Assembly: GCA_964007475.1 (NCBI GenBank)
Contig: OZ023274.1
Location: forward strand, 88,373,213-88,437,212
Direction of reading: 5' to 3'
DNA length: 64,000 bases
Source: Hybos culiciformis
Taxonomy: Eukaryota; Arthropoda; Insecta; Diptera; Hybotidae
Shown: positions 27,224-40,554 of the stretch, in pieces
Layout of the letters: each line of letters begins with the position of its first letter
How positions within the stretch are numbered: the first letter of the stretch is position 1
Notes under the pieces: model-generated
The model's input: only the letters and a program-made list of their open reading frames with translations
Database searches by the model: none
Told to the model about the DNA's origin: nothing
Program-made: the position numbers and the translations under genes

Positions 27224-30200
27224 ACATGTATTAAAATAAGTGCTTCAAATAACATTTATCCCATTTGTTGCATGCAAATGAGATATCTTAATAGTTTCTT
27301 CAAATTTTGAATTTCTTCTTCTGCGTTTTAATTTTATGTTTTACGAGAGCTTTTCGTCAACTTCGTACAATTAGAAATTAAAATTCAAACTTTTTGGTAA
27401 ATATTGCAAAAGTTTGAATGTTTAATTGATTTACACAATGCTTTATATTATATTATTAAATTAAAGAAAATTACTCTCTTACATTTCCGCGCACATAATA
27501 ATTTTTTTCTTTAAAAAAGTTAGATGATAGTCTATAGTCTATTATATCATAACTGCTTCAAATACTAAATATTTTAGGGATGGAATCGATTTTATTATTG
27601 TGAAATTCCACCCTCTGCAAATCTTAATTCTCATCATGTGGTGTGCAATATACATTATGTTCACAAAATAATAAAAAAAAAAAATAATTTAAGAAGGGTG
27701 GATTCATTCTCCACATCAAAAAAACATAAATCCCTTCAAAGCTAATACACCGTGTCCGAAAATAACACAAATATCGAGCAAAAAAAAAAAAGTTAATTTT
27801 TTTGTTTGGAATTTTAACCCATAATTGCTTTATATACTTATTTTGAATTTATTATTAGAAAAATGATAAATTATATGAAAAATTTGATATATGGGAAATT
27901 CGAATCTCAGGAGTATTAAATGAATTGTGAAGTGTATAATAAGCCCGTTTCTAATTCATGCATTTTTATACAAATGCCATTCAAAAATTTTCTATAAAAA
28001 TCGAAAGAAATATGTATTTTTTTGACTTTTTGACAGGGACTGTAGTTTTATTTGTCATTATAAAAACTCTATAAAATGTGTACATAAGAGCTATGAAATA
28101 AATGTATCTCTCATAAATTGATAAATTGAAAGTTGAATAAATTCATAACTTTCTGACAGTTATTCAAAGTTTAGGACAAAAAAGTTAGTTCTTGCCTTGG
28201 TTCTAAAAATCATTAAAAAGTTCATAAAAAATTATATAAGTTCAATTTATAAAACTGTTATTCATTCGCTTCCAATTCTGATACTCTGTTTCATAAAGTA
28301 ATTATGTTCGTGGTAAAATATTTGCATCGAAACCAGGCACAAAAATCTTTTTAACAATATTACTCTAATTGAATTTAGTTTCTTTAAAGGTTTTGATTTT
28401 GAATGCATTTTTTTTTTCCTTCACTACTATATTTTTATGTAATAAGGTTTCTTTTATCAAAATGTATATAAAATTTGTTCTAATTTTTCATCAAAGGATA
28501 AAAATGACTCATTCATATCCTAGGCTTATCTGAGAAAAAAAAAACTAATAATTGCATAAATTAAAAAAAAAAACTTTTGTAAATAAATAATGCCCTATGC
28601 TTTGCTTGCATACAATATTAGTTATATATGTATGTAATGTACATTATATACATTAAACATAATATAATCTTTTATTAGTTACTATAGAAAATAATCCTTA
28701 TTTTCCAATTTGTATATTTAGCTAAATCCTTGGCACAGTATCACATCTCTTTGATTGTATTGTTGAGCTAATTTTTTTTTTTTTTTTTCAATAATATTAA
28801 GAATCGAGTTCTGCTATTTTCATAAATTTCTATGTGATTTTTGGATCAGTGTCTTTTTCTAGCCAAAAATATTCATTACATTATCCAATAAATAGTATCA
28901 GGTTTTCATAATGTTGTTGAACCAGCAGTTGGATAGAAAATTACACACAGTATACATGTATATAGTCTTAGCTACACTGAAAATTAATTCGGAAATATAT
29001 AAGAATTGGCACGTTTTTGATACTTCTTAATCCCTCTTGAGAAATTATAAATTATATTATGCCGCCAAAATTTTACTTTAAACACTTTTATTAGCTTTCA
29101 AGAATTTGATCTTTAGACGAATTTAAAATGTAGCTTGCTAATTATAAATCATTTACGTTGTCATGTCGTTATAATTTTCAAGATGCTATCGAATCGAGTT
29201 TAATTGTTAACTTTTTACCTCAGTGGATCCCGAGGAACGTTGCTTCGTCGTAGTCTAAAGTCTTTATTAAATATATTTTAATTAGAAAATTTTATTTTTA
29301 TTTAGATTTTTATGGAAAATTTTATATTTATTTATGTTTTCATGGAAAATTGTTTATCTTTTTTAACCATTTTTCCCATTTTTCGCGAATTAGTTTGATG
29401 ATGATCGGCTGGATTTTTCGGGAAGTCTGTCAATCACACAAATATACAAAAATATTAATTTTTACACAAATATGGAGAAGTATAATTTTGAAATGAATTC
29501 CAACATATAATTGCGATACAATATTTTTTCGTCAAATTTCAAATATTTTCTCAAAGAATTGATATTTAAGAAGACCATACAGCAGAGAGTTCGGATCACA
29601 TTTTCTGAAAATTCAAAACAAAATTATTTTCACACACTTTCGACGGCAAAAACCAAAAACCAAAAATTTTTTTTTTAAATTCGATTTTATTAAATTTTCC
29701 TTTTTAATAATAACAAAAACAGAATCATTTTTTTTTTACTTACTTTTTATACTTTAATTTTTCTTGCCTTTCGCTGTTTGCTCCCGGTGTTTATTTTACA
29801 TTTAATAGAGAACCGTCCACACATGTCACTCATATCGCCTGGCAAAATTTCAAAATAACAAAAGATTCTTTTCTTTATTTTTTTTTTATTTTCATATATT
29901 TTCTTTTCCATGTGGTACTTTGTTGAAGCTTTAACATTAAAAATGTACATAATTTTTATTTATATTCTCTCCTCATAAAAAAAAAAAAAAATACAAAATA
30001 ATATTGTGAGATCAAATTAAAAAGGGAAGACGAAAAAATAAAAAAAAACCAAAAAAAAATTATTATTGTAACGAGATGCAAAAAAACCTCTTGCATGGCA
30101 CGTGCAGCTCGTGGTCATTAATCCGAAATTGAGATGAGTTATATGAAAAATTTACAATTGCACTTTGTTGAGACGTAAAACAGAGCAGCATCCTTTTTGT

Positions 30201-32568
30201 TTCTTGTGAAGCAAAACCAAAAATAAAATATGTTAAAAACAACTTTTTATTTTTTCCATTGCACATCCAAACAAAACAAAAAAAAAAGAACGTTTATTCA
30301 GATGAGACTAGTTATCAACAAAAAATGAAAAAAAAAAATAAAAGGCAAGAAGAAGAGGATCTGCACCCTTCATTTAATTTTTTAGAATTATAAATATTTA
30401 TGAATCATATTAAGTTTCGATGAAAAAAGGAACGAAAAAAAAAAACAAACTTATAAAAGAGTTAAAGTTAAAGCAACATACAAAATGGTAAATGAAATGT
30501 TTTAGAAACATACAAACATATTATGCAAATATTATTATTATTTTTTTTTTTTCAAATGAAATGGCTGAATGTATGTATGAATGAAATTCCCTAATGAATT
30601 CAGGATATTTTAAAGAAAATATGAATTAAATTATATATTTTTAGGTTTCTATGATTACAGAATACACATTTGCATATATAATATTTGTTTAATAATTTAT
30701 TTTGATTGAAAGTTAATAAGAAAAAGTATATACAAACTGTACTGGAACAGCGAGACGCGTGATGAAAATAAGAATTAATGCGTCAATAAGCAAACATTTT
30801 GAAGTTATCAAAGTGAAGCCTTAGCTGGAAAACATTATATTTAAAATATATTGTTATAATATTTTGCAGAATAATTAAACAGACTATGTTATGTTGAAAG
30901 TGAATCAATATTCTAGGCGGGCATAAATTACTTTCCGTATTGAAAAAATAATTGTCATTGTATACCCACATACTTATTCTGCAATTAATTTTATGAAAAT
31001 AAGTATAATTATATATAAGTATAGTGTAAAATGGAATAGGCAATTTGAAATTATTCTTATTTCACCATTAATAAATCCTATTATTTGCAATTCAAGATTT
31101 CATAATTTATATTAAATTACATATATATTCATCTTTCCAATTCAATAATTAAAATTCATCACAAGTGTACAAAATTATGTACTAAAAATCCCTATATTAC
31201 ATAACAAATAATTTTAATATTTTATGTATTAGTATATTTTGTATATGTATGAATAAATCCTTCATTTGATATAAATAAATATGAATTCCCCATTTCAATG
31301 AATCTAAATGGGAATGAAAAAATAATGAATAAAAACAAATAAATAAATAAATAAAGAAAAATTGAATAAACGAGATTTTATTTTTGTGGGTTTTCGAAAT
31401 TCGATAATTTTTTATTGTAATAAATTCAATAGTTGTAAAAAAAATTATTATGATTTTAGCATCAATAAAAGTTTTCGCATAGTACTTACTAAAGTCGTTA
31501 ACACAAAATTATTATATATATGCACGTACCATGGAAAGATACAGTGTTTCAAAATTCATTTTATTTCCTTTAACACTAATGTTATTCTTATTCTACAAAA
31601 TAAGTACAGCAAATAAAAAAACTTAATTTTGTATATTACTTTAACAACTAAAAATCATTCAATCTATATTGGTCATTTATCCAAATTTCTTCCTTTGGCT
31701 ATATAGTTCAGTAATCTGGCTAATAAAACTATCTTAATTAACTATAAAACCTGTTCTGTAGATTCTAAAGATGTTATGAAGAATTATTATTCTTAAAAAA
31801 ATAAGTTTATATAAAATAGAAGTGTAATTTTAAAGTAAAGATGCAATGTTTGCAATTTTTATTTTTCTATGATACAATATCTTAATTTTTAAAGGCGGTT
31901 GTAACAAAGACCTTTATAAATAATCAAAAATCTAAATGTGTTATATATTTTGCCACTTGATAATCTTTTTTTTTTTTTCTATCCCCTTCAAAATTTGATG
32001 ATATGCAATCATATTTTCATCCCTTTTTGAACATTTAAGAATGCAATTAAAAAAAAACATAAATTTATTCACTTTTTTTTTTTGGGTTTATGTGTACATA
32101 TTATGTATAATAGGTACAGTATGCAGTTGTGAAGAAACCTAAAACTTCGTATTAAAAAATTTTGAACTATGGAATTTATTACAACTTACTTGTGTTAGGG
32201 AAAGGTACAGTAGAAACTTATTGTGCTTCTGAAAATTTTAATACTGCTCATAAATCAAACCTATCATTCCACTTAGTGACTAAATTCTGAGGTTTGTATC
32301 ATGTTGTTATATGCCAAAAAAACTGCTTTTTCACATATCTAGAAATCTCGTTTTAAGAAAATATTTTTGAATTTCTATGATTACTTTAACTATATTCATT
32401 TTCGCGGAACGATTAATTTAGCCAACAGACACACATAATAAGAAGACTCTGTTAATAAAATTAATATAATTTAAAGATCCCTTGGTGATAAAATTATTAT
32501 TGGGTTAAGCAAAGTATAAGCATTGAAATATTTATTTTTTTTTATTTTTTTCATTCTAATAAAAAGGG

Positions 32569-32829
32569 GTGCAAAAAAATTTAATTTCTTCAGTTAAAGC
32601 ATTTAAATTCATTTTAAATTTTTTTCATTTTTATTTTGTGTGCGGTGTGCTACAAGAAATATTTACTACCTTCCAGAGTCCAAATCTACAATTTTCAGTA
32701 CGCAACTCAGCATACACATCTCACTCTTATAGTAAAATGAACCTTGTCAATAGCAATACCAACACGGCAGATCTTTTGATATTAAATACTGATTCTGTTG
32801 TAATACAACTTCGAACCAAAGATGGTTAA
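32569..32829 (+). other. Open frame with exon-like 3' half, unidentified
   Basis: The first third is A/T-run translation. From about 32677, just after CTACCTTCCAG (a good 3' splice signal), the composition becomes visibly less A/T-rich and the peptide less biased: SPNLQFSVRNSAYTSHSYSK, then onward to DSVVIQLRTKDG and a TAA at 32827-32829. I recognise no domain. It could be a small terminal or alternative exon, a decayed gene fragment, or chance. No branch of evidence links it to another exon. Confidence 0.2.
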
Positions 32830-35800
32830 CGAGACGAACAAAATATTCAAATATTTAAATTTGCGAAAACTTTTATCCAAATTTTATCGTCTCACTACAG
32901 CAAATACATGATAGGAAACAAATTCTAAATAATGGAAAATTAAAATTAAGTAACAGGAAATGCATAATATTATGTATGTGCCCAAAAGAACAGGTCCCAT
33001 TCAACGTTATTTGCAATGCTTAGTTGGTCAATATTCGCCTATTTTTGCTATTCAGTATTTTTTTATTCGGTCCATTCTAGAAAAATCGCAAATGATTTAT
33101 AAACTGAAAAAATTTTTATTATTTTAATTCAATAGCCAAAACACAAGTCTAATTTTTTTTTTGTTTTATATTATATTTTAATGAAAAGTCTTCACATTGT
33201 CCTTCACACGCGTAGAAATGTTTTTTTTTCCATTAAGATTGCACTAAAAAGGGATTGTTGATGTGAAAAACTCACCCTTTATATTTGCGAAAAAAAAGAA
33301 GAAAAAAAAAATTATAAACAAAATGTTCCATTAGAATGGTCAATAAAGAATTTTAGGACTTATCCTTATCTTTCCTGCTGTTTTTCTCTGACCATACCTA
33401 CTACATATATATAAATATCAAAAATTTAGCTGACCAAATTTAAAACTGGTTTTGTAAACTGTACGAAATCGATTTTATTTTCAAATATAAAATAGTGGAA
33501 AACAGGAAAATCCTGTTCTTCTTCTTCTACCAAACTAATACAAATAATTTTGACGCGTTTCACCGTCGTCATTCAAATAAAAAGAAAAAGGGGTCATTTT
33601 TTTCTGTAGGGATTTGCAATTAAAAACTAAATTTCAGACCATATGCATTAGAAATTTTTATTTTATTATTATAACAAACAAAACAAAAAAATAATTTGAT
33701 TTAATCTTAAAATATTAAAAAAAAAATGTTTTATTATTATCGCAGAGATAAAATTGTCTCTTTTATTTAGTTTAGAAGAGAAGACAGCTCCAGTGAACAT
33801 TTTGAATTGAAATCGTGTCATTCAGGAAGATGTTTTTTTTTTAACAAAACGCGCAAATTAATATGAATGAAAACATCTGGGAAGCATAACAAGTGTACCA
33901 AAATGCATAACGATCATTATGTAATATTAAGTTGAAATCTGTGTAATATTACGAAGATTGTGTATCTTTTTTTTTTGTTTTCATTTCATTTTTATTTTTG
34001 ATTTACATTTATGCAAAAAGGTTAAGGGTGTCCTAAATTTTTTTTTGCATCTTGAGTTTAGATAAAAAATAAATAATTTTTTATAAAAATTATATACAAA
34101 CATATTTATTATATCCCTATGACTGAAAATTTGACAATTTCTTTTTTCTCGAACCAATATGACAGCGATTATAAATTAAATTTTAATAATGTATAATTTT
34201 TTTTTTGGGCCTAACCTTAAACCTTAAACATCATTCAAAATTTGTACAAATTTAAACTTCATAAGATGTCATACAATGTCTTATAGCATCTCTGTTTTTG
34301 TTTTTTTGTATTCCATTCATTATATTACCATCTTTGTGTAAATTGACATTTTAATTAAATATTAATTAAGAAAAATTTGTACTCATGCAACTGAAAAAAG
34401 GGCTTTTTGAATTCAAAATTTAAAGAAAGAGAGTATTCACGCAGCCGCATAACAAGAAATTTACATAGATTGATCTTGTTTTAATGATTGAAGTCGAATT
34501 ATTCACAATAGGCAAAAAATAAAAGACCTTTCATTTTGTTAAACATTCAAAGTAGATAATTTTTATTATTATCATTATTGACTTGGAATTATAAAAAAGT
34601 AGGTAATTTATATTTTTTTTTTTTTCAATTCAATTTAAAAATTATATATACTTATACGAATATATTTTTGTTTGTTTGATTTGAAAATTTAATCCATGTA
34701 CTTGTACACCTCCCTATAATATACATAATATAATGATTTCCTATGTTGTTCAATAATAAAAAAAAAATATTAAAAATGTCATAAATTTCATTACAAAAAC
34801 ATAAAAAAAAAATTATAATTTTTTTTATATTAATAAAACTTTTTATTTTCATTTTAATCGTTGGGGAGCAATAAATTTAATTTTTTTTTTTTTTAATATT
34901 TATTTTTTTTAACAAATTAAAATTTTAAGTAAATTATTCAATTTTTGTCATAAAAACTTAATTTTTATGTTTTGAAATTTATTTTATTAAGGCATTCAAA
35001 ACTGTTCCGACAGTGTTAAATAAATATTGGACAGATTAAGTGACCGTATATGATATTAATAAAGAACTTCATAACTTGATTTTTATTTTATTGTGGACTT
35101 AGTTCTCTGAGATAAGTAGAAGTTATATTTGCCCATACCTACTGTTAAAAAAGAACTCAAAAAGACGTATTAGTTGATTATACTGCTTAAAATCATAATA
35201 CATAATCAAATTTGGCATCAACTACTGAATTTATTCTGCACATTTTTTCTCATATTTTTACACGCATCTCGCACATAAGTGTTAAATAATTATATACGAA
35301 ACGCACATTTAAACATATATACTGTGTGAATTTTTATATGTACTTTTGAACTTAAATAATGATTTTAGGGAAGATAAAGGGACATTGTAATTTTTTAAAT
35401 TCACAATTTTGACAAAAAAGAAGAAAAAAAAAAGATTATTTAGCCCCGCATTTTAATACATATACTTCTATCCCATATTGTACAAATTAGAGACAAACTT
35501 GTACCAAATTATGCTTTCCAATAATTTAATTTTTTTTTTACGTTAAATTTAGATTTTGTATATTTGTTTTTTTTGTCCATAATGTAAACATATTAAATTT
35601 TAGAATTCTGAGTGCATTTTGCTATGGGCAATTAAGTTTTTTATTTATTATTTTATATTTTTATGTTTCCGGTGTGGGGCGGAAAATCTATTTAAAAAAT
35701 ATATATAAATTCTGATTAAAAAGTTAAAGCTTGAGGTTCTCTCGTTTTTTTTTTTTTTTATTATTAATAAAATTATAATTAATTTTTCTTAACATGTCTA

Positions 35801-35942
35801 CATATATGTGCATATAACATATTATATACATACATCAACGACACGACACCATAGTCAAACTTATTTTTTTTATGCACTTATTATGAAGATTTTATTGCCT
35901 TGATAACAAAATGTCATAAAAATAATTATACACATATTACAA

Positions 35943-35966
35943 ATATATAATATATATATATATATT
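35943..35966. repeat. (TA)n microsatellite
   Basis: A near-pure TA dinucleotide run inside non-coding DNA. Confidence 0.8.
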
Positions 35967-37040
35967 TCTTATGTTATTATGCAACGAACAAAATAACTAT
36001 ACATGTTATAACTATATATTTTGTTATATAGATAATTGTATATATATTTACAATAAAACAGTTTATTATGGATGTATAATAATTGTAATATTTATATGAA
36101 AATGTATGTAAATATGTTTGAATAAAAAATGAATAAATATGTATATGTAGGTATAGTAATGAAAAATAAAAATATTTCGCCGGTACTAAGCTTAAACCAA
36201 CCAGGCGTAAATATTAAAATTTTGAAAAAAGTGTTTTAATTTTTCAGAGTTTTTTTTGTTTAATAATGAAATTTTATCCTCTTTTTTTTAGAATTTATAG
36301 ACAAATGTGCAATTGTACATGCCCAGTGCATATTCATTGCAAAACAAATCTTAAATTAATTTTCTCAAAAATCTCAATAGATATTATGTCTATTTGGGTT
36401 TAAGCTATATTTTCATAAAAAATCCAAAAATAAAATAAATTCAAAAAACAGAATATTAACTCGATTTGTTAATTTTGACTGAATACGGGCGATATGAAAT
36501 GAAAGAAATGTTCAGCTTTTAGGAAAAAATAAAATAAATCTTTTAGATTTATGTTAAAAAAAAGTTTTTCGATATTTTTTTTTTTATTTTACAATAATAA
36601 AACGACCTAGAAAAGAAATGAGAAATTGGAAAAAAACAAATTCATTTTCATAAAAAATTTTCTAAGAAATATCTGTATAGATATCAATCTCTAAGATTTA
36701 AAATATACAAAACTTTAATAACAAACCAAGAGTGACTCATCAATATGTCAAAAACTTTAATTATGCGGTTGAAAAAGTTAAAGAAAAAAAAAAGAGTTTT
36801 TGAATTTAAAAATAATAGTACATATATGCTCGACTATTATGTTCACCTGTTTGAATCAAACTAAAAAAATTATTTATTTTTATTTTTTTATCTTTTAGAT
36901 TCGTTGTAGAAAATATTTACTATTTAGAGTTAGTATATTTAATTAGTATTTAATTAGTCTATAAAACTGAATCTCAAGTTTTTTACATACACGTCCATAC
37001 TTAAAAAAATAATAATTTCTCAAGGATACAAAAACAAATT

Positions 37041-37080
37041 TAACTAATAAAATCCTTTTTATTTTTATTTTCAGGTAAAT
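37041..37080 (+). promoter_or_regulatory. Candidate recursive-splicing (ratchet) site 2
   Basis: TAACTAATAA (37041-37050) is followed by AATCC, a T-rich tract, TTTTCAG (37068-37074) and directly abutting GTAAAT (37075-37080). The decamer, the spacing to AG (about 24 bases here, about 20 at site 1) and the CAG|GTAAAT junction are shared with the site at 15320. Two such matches on the same strand, upstream of a gene whose first coding exon appears to begin at an acceptor, support stepwise removal of a giant intron. As at site 1, +5 is A, not G. Confidence 0.5.
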
Positions 37081-37131
37081 ATCACAAAGCCATATAACAA
37101 ATTCAACATAAATTTATTAGCGCGGTTCCAG
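37075..37131 (+). other. Possible 57-nt exon downstream of ratchet site 2
   Basis: Fifty-seven bases after CAG|GTAAAT lies GGTTCCAG|GTATAT, a usable 5' splice match at 37132. The length and arrangement parallel the 53-base segment after site 1. It contains a slightly G+C-richer end (GCGCGGTTCCAG). It may be a recursive-splice exon or a small untranslated exon. Transcript data alone could tell. Confidence 0.35.
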
Positions 37132-37226
37132 GTATATTTTATATTAGTAGTATGGTAGCATTATTGGTTTGCTTAAATTTACAACGTAGTAAATAGTTTA
37201 TTAAATTAATTTAATGGGCATGTGCT

Positions 37227-37545
37227 CGTTATGTTGTATTTAGTAGTATAGAATTTAGATCACTAAATGGAGTATTATATGCGTCAATGCACATGCAATC
37301 ATTTAGATGCATCTGCGTAAATAATGAAAAAATTTAGATGCATCAGCGTAAATAATGAAATCATTTAGATGTTTCGTATTGAATATTGCGTAATACCTAA
37401 ACAAAAATAATATCACTCACAATATTTCAATACAGACAAATACCAACAAAAAATGAAACTCGTGTCAATGTATTTTTCTGTATATAGAACTCTTAATTAA
37501 TTAATTAATAACAAATTTAGTTTACATATACAATAATCTACTACC
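37227..37545 (+). repeat. Dispersed repeat, copy 2 (short form)
   Basis: This is the inverted relative of 20744-21271. Homology begins at CGTTATGTTGTATTTAGT and ends near CAATAATCTAC. The central part carries three 31-bp minisatellite units (about 37284-37377) against four in copy 1. The foldback segment of copy 1 is missing and the halves are joined at ACACGAGTTTC. A TTAA expansion (TTAATTAATTAATTAATAA) also differs. No coding sequence. Confidence 0.8.
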
Positions 37546-38894
37546 TATTATGTTTATTTCGTCTTTTTGTGTGAAGAACTCTGATTGAAGCCCACTACCA
37601 ATTTTATAAATGAAAATCTGTCTATTTTGTTTACAAAATAATTCTAACGAAGAGCACATCAAGGTAGTTCAATGATGATTACATTTAAAATAAAAGCTTA
37701 AAAAAAAATTATTAAAAAAATGCACAATTTATTTATTTTTTTATCAAACAAATTAAATAATATAATAATGAAATCAGAATAAATTAATTTTTATTTAATT
37801 TTTTTGACGCATAAAAATACCTGTCTACTAAAAGTTTGTTAACCCTATAATCTTAATGGTCATTTTAATGATCATCTGTAAACTGCAATTTTATGTTTTT
37901 TTTTTGATATTTTTTAATTTTTCAACCAAAATGATTTATTACAAATTTTTTATTTAATTATATACAGCTATGTACATTATATATGTATGTATGTATATAT
38001 TATAATTTTATTTTTTTTTTTTTTCAAATCAGGCCATTAAGCTTTTTTTTTTGTTTTAATTTTTTCACTCCAAAAAAAAAAGAATATTAGTAAAATTTTT
38101 GTTCATGAAATGAAATAAATGCATATAGTCTGTTACTATATAGTTTTTGTGAACTATTGATATTATAAAAATGTATGCGAGTTCAGATAAAATATTAAGT
38201 TATTAAATTGTTGTTTTTATATAATTTAGGCTGCTAAATCAGAAATTCAAGTTAATTTTTCAGAGAAACTGCATTGTAAAAATGAATCTTGATGGAACTA
38301 GTTTTTAGATTTTTTGTTCTCAATAAAAATTGTAAATCACTAATAAAATTAATTCCATTAAATTTTTCCGCATAGCTTATAAAATAAATGAATTAATTAT
38401 CATTATTCATAAAAAAATTTCATATTTAATTTTTTTACGACTCAATTTCGAAACTACAACCTTAATTATAACATTCTAACGAGAATAAATCTCAAAAATC
38501 TAAAAAAACTCGTGGGGGAAAAACGAATAAATGATTTGGAATTAGCGACCTTGATGTATATACAAATTTTATTGAACAGTGTTATTAATATTGATTTCTC
38601 TTGTTGCATCAGCATGGAATTTTAATAATTTTGTTTTTTACTGGCCTATTCTCAAAGTCGTAGATAGTAGAATTAGAAATATAAAATGAGCTCTTCTTGT
38701 CATTATTTACATAAATTAAAAAATCTAATTAAAAAAATTAATTCTAGTTCGATAGATTCAAAAACATAAAAGAAAGCAACAACCCCAATTTGTTTTGTAC
38801 CCATTAAATTTCTTTTATTATACATATTTCTCATAAATGTTTTTTCGCGAATGCAATCAAAATAAAAAAAAATAAATTTTTGTTTTTACCAACC
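37546..38894. other. Non-coding A/T-rich DNA, no gene seen
   Basis: Short low-complexity frames only. No repeat termini or RNA genes recognised up to the assembly gap. Confidence 0.65.
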
Positions 38895-39094
38895 NNNNNN
38901 NNNNNNNNNNNNNNNNNNNNNNNNNNNNNNNNNNNNNNNNNNNNNNNNNNNNNNNNNNNNNNNNNNNNNNNNNNNNNNNNNNNNNNNNNNNNNNNNNNNN
39001 NNNNNNNNNNNNNNNNNNNNNNNNNNNNNNNNNNNNNNNNNNNNNNNNNNNNNNNNNNNNNNNNNNNNNNNNNNNNNNNNNNNNNNNNNNNNNN
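38895..39094. other. Assembly gap, exactly 200 N
   Basis: A run of 200 undetermined bases, a round number typical of a scaffolding gap of unknown true size. Reading frames that run across it are artefacts. Distances measured across this point, for example from ratchet site 2 to the gene, are therefore uncertain. Confidence 0.98.
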
Positions 39095-40275
39095 CACTAA
39101 TTACTATTTTAATTATATACTTTTAGTTACCTAAGAAAAATTAATGGATTAAAGACAAAAACTGAAATATGTATAAATTCTTATGTACAGAATATATATA
39201 TTATGTTTATTGAACATTTATACACATAAACCATCATGTAAATTTTAATTAATATTTATATAAATAACATACTGCAGTAAGTTGCAACATATTATTATAT
39301 AAAAATAGTTCACTGTATTAGCTTTTGTACAGAGTGTAGCACCGAATGAACCTTCTTACTTAACCAAATAAATTAAAATAGGCAATTAAATTTTAAAATA
39401 AATGTTAATTTAATGTAAATAAAAATAATGTGCATTAAAAACATCAGCAGTCAAATGCATAGAATTTAAAGTTTAATGTTTCCCATAATATTTCAATGTG
39501 CCAGCATTGAATGCCATTTACCTTATTATTTCCTATTCCTTTTGTGCACACGTATAATTTAAATAAGTTATTTTTTTAATTTTTTTTTTTATTCTTTTTG
39601 CTTTAAAAACCAGATTATAATAATTAATTAATTTAAATTAAATTTTAAACTTATGTTAATTAATTTAATAAAATAATATTTGCATATCAATGCAATCTAA
39701 ATATCCATTATGTTAGTTGCATAAAAATGCATTTACCTATACAAAATGCATATATTTTGAAAAAAAAAAAAGTTATATGGGCATTATGAGTAAAAAAATG
39801 AAAAAAATATATGTACATATATTATTTTTCATATTACGCGGAATATAAATATATTTTAATTAATTTGAATTTGAAAAATAAAAAACCAGAATTTTTACAT
39901 TGTAAGCATTAAATTGCAATTTATTTTTTCAATTATTTCGTAATTTTTTATTATAATATTTTTTATATTTCAACAATGTGCATTTTTAAAAGAATTTCAT
40001 TTAAAATTTCAAACGGCATGAACCCGTATAAATTATGCTTATGAATTTTAAATAAAAAATTTTAATTAACAAGATATTATAAAGATTTTTATTCTAATCG
40101 AGAACTTTGAATATTAAAATAGATATTATTGTTAATTAGAATAGAATACGAATGCGAGGGATAGTGTTACTAATTTGTTTAATATAAAAATTTCTCTTGA
40201 TATCTACAATATAGCATTTTGGTAAATTATTCTTTCCGAAAAGATTGAAAATGCATAAGTAAGATCTTTTATTGA

Positions 40276-40554
40276 ATGTTAGAGTTGTGTGACAAGTCAG
40301 TAAATAATATATTTAAAGAAACCTTTTGTATAATGTCAGCATTTCAGTGTAGTTTAAAAAATTCATATCTTCTCCGCTTTCATGTAGAAAAACTCGAAAA
40401 TGTTAACGGCAGGCAAAGCTATTGGGTGGATTCAATTTTGCAATCAAGATTTAAAAAAATCAGCAATACCTGTCCGCAGGAATTTAACAAAAAAGGTGGG
40501 ACATTTTTTTTAATTACCAAAAAAAAAAAATTCATTATATGTAGATACAACTAG
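40276..40554 (+). other. Unidentified 92-codon open frame
   Basis: This is one of the few frames in the region whose peptide is not a simple A/T-run translation. It includes MSAFQCSLKNSYLLRFHVEK and ENVNGRQSYWVDSILQSRFK, with moderate use of G and C between about 40330 and 40480. It ends in a Lys-rich tail from an A run. I recognise no domain and no splice partner. It could be a decayed fragment or chance. Confidence 0.15.

Larger units (their letters stand above)
21272..37040. other. Non-coding A/T-rich DNA, no confirmed gene
   Basis: Nearly 16 kb without a convincing gene. Open frames (for example 21635-21904 plus, 22804-23046 minus, 24575-24817 minus, 25897-26314 plus, 29747-29950 minus, 30063-30266 minus, 30783-31043 minus, 31362-31616 plus) have no recognised domain. 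Somewhat G+C-richer patches near 29220-29260, 29390-29430 and 30095-30160 could be conserved non-coding or degenerate sequence, but nothing in them is identifiable. Weak exon-like segments at 23787-23836 and 32677-32829 are listed separately. Confidence 0.55.

Noticed and set aside
38831..39134. Two frames running through the N gap
   Set aside because: They are open only because N gives no stop codons.
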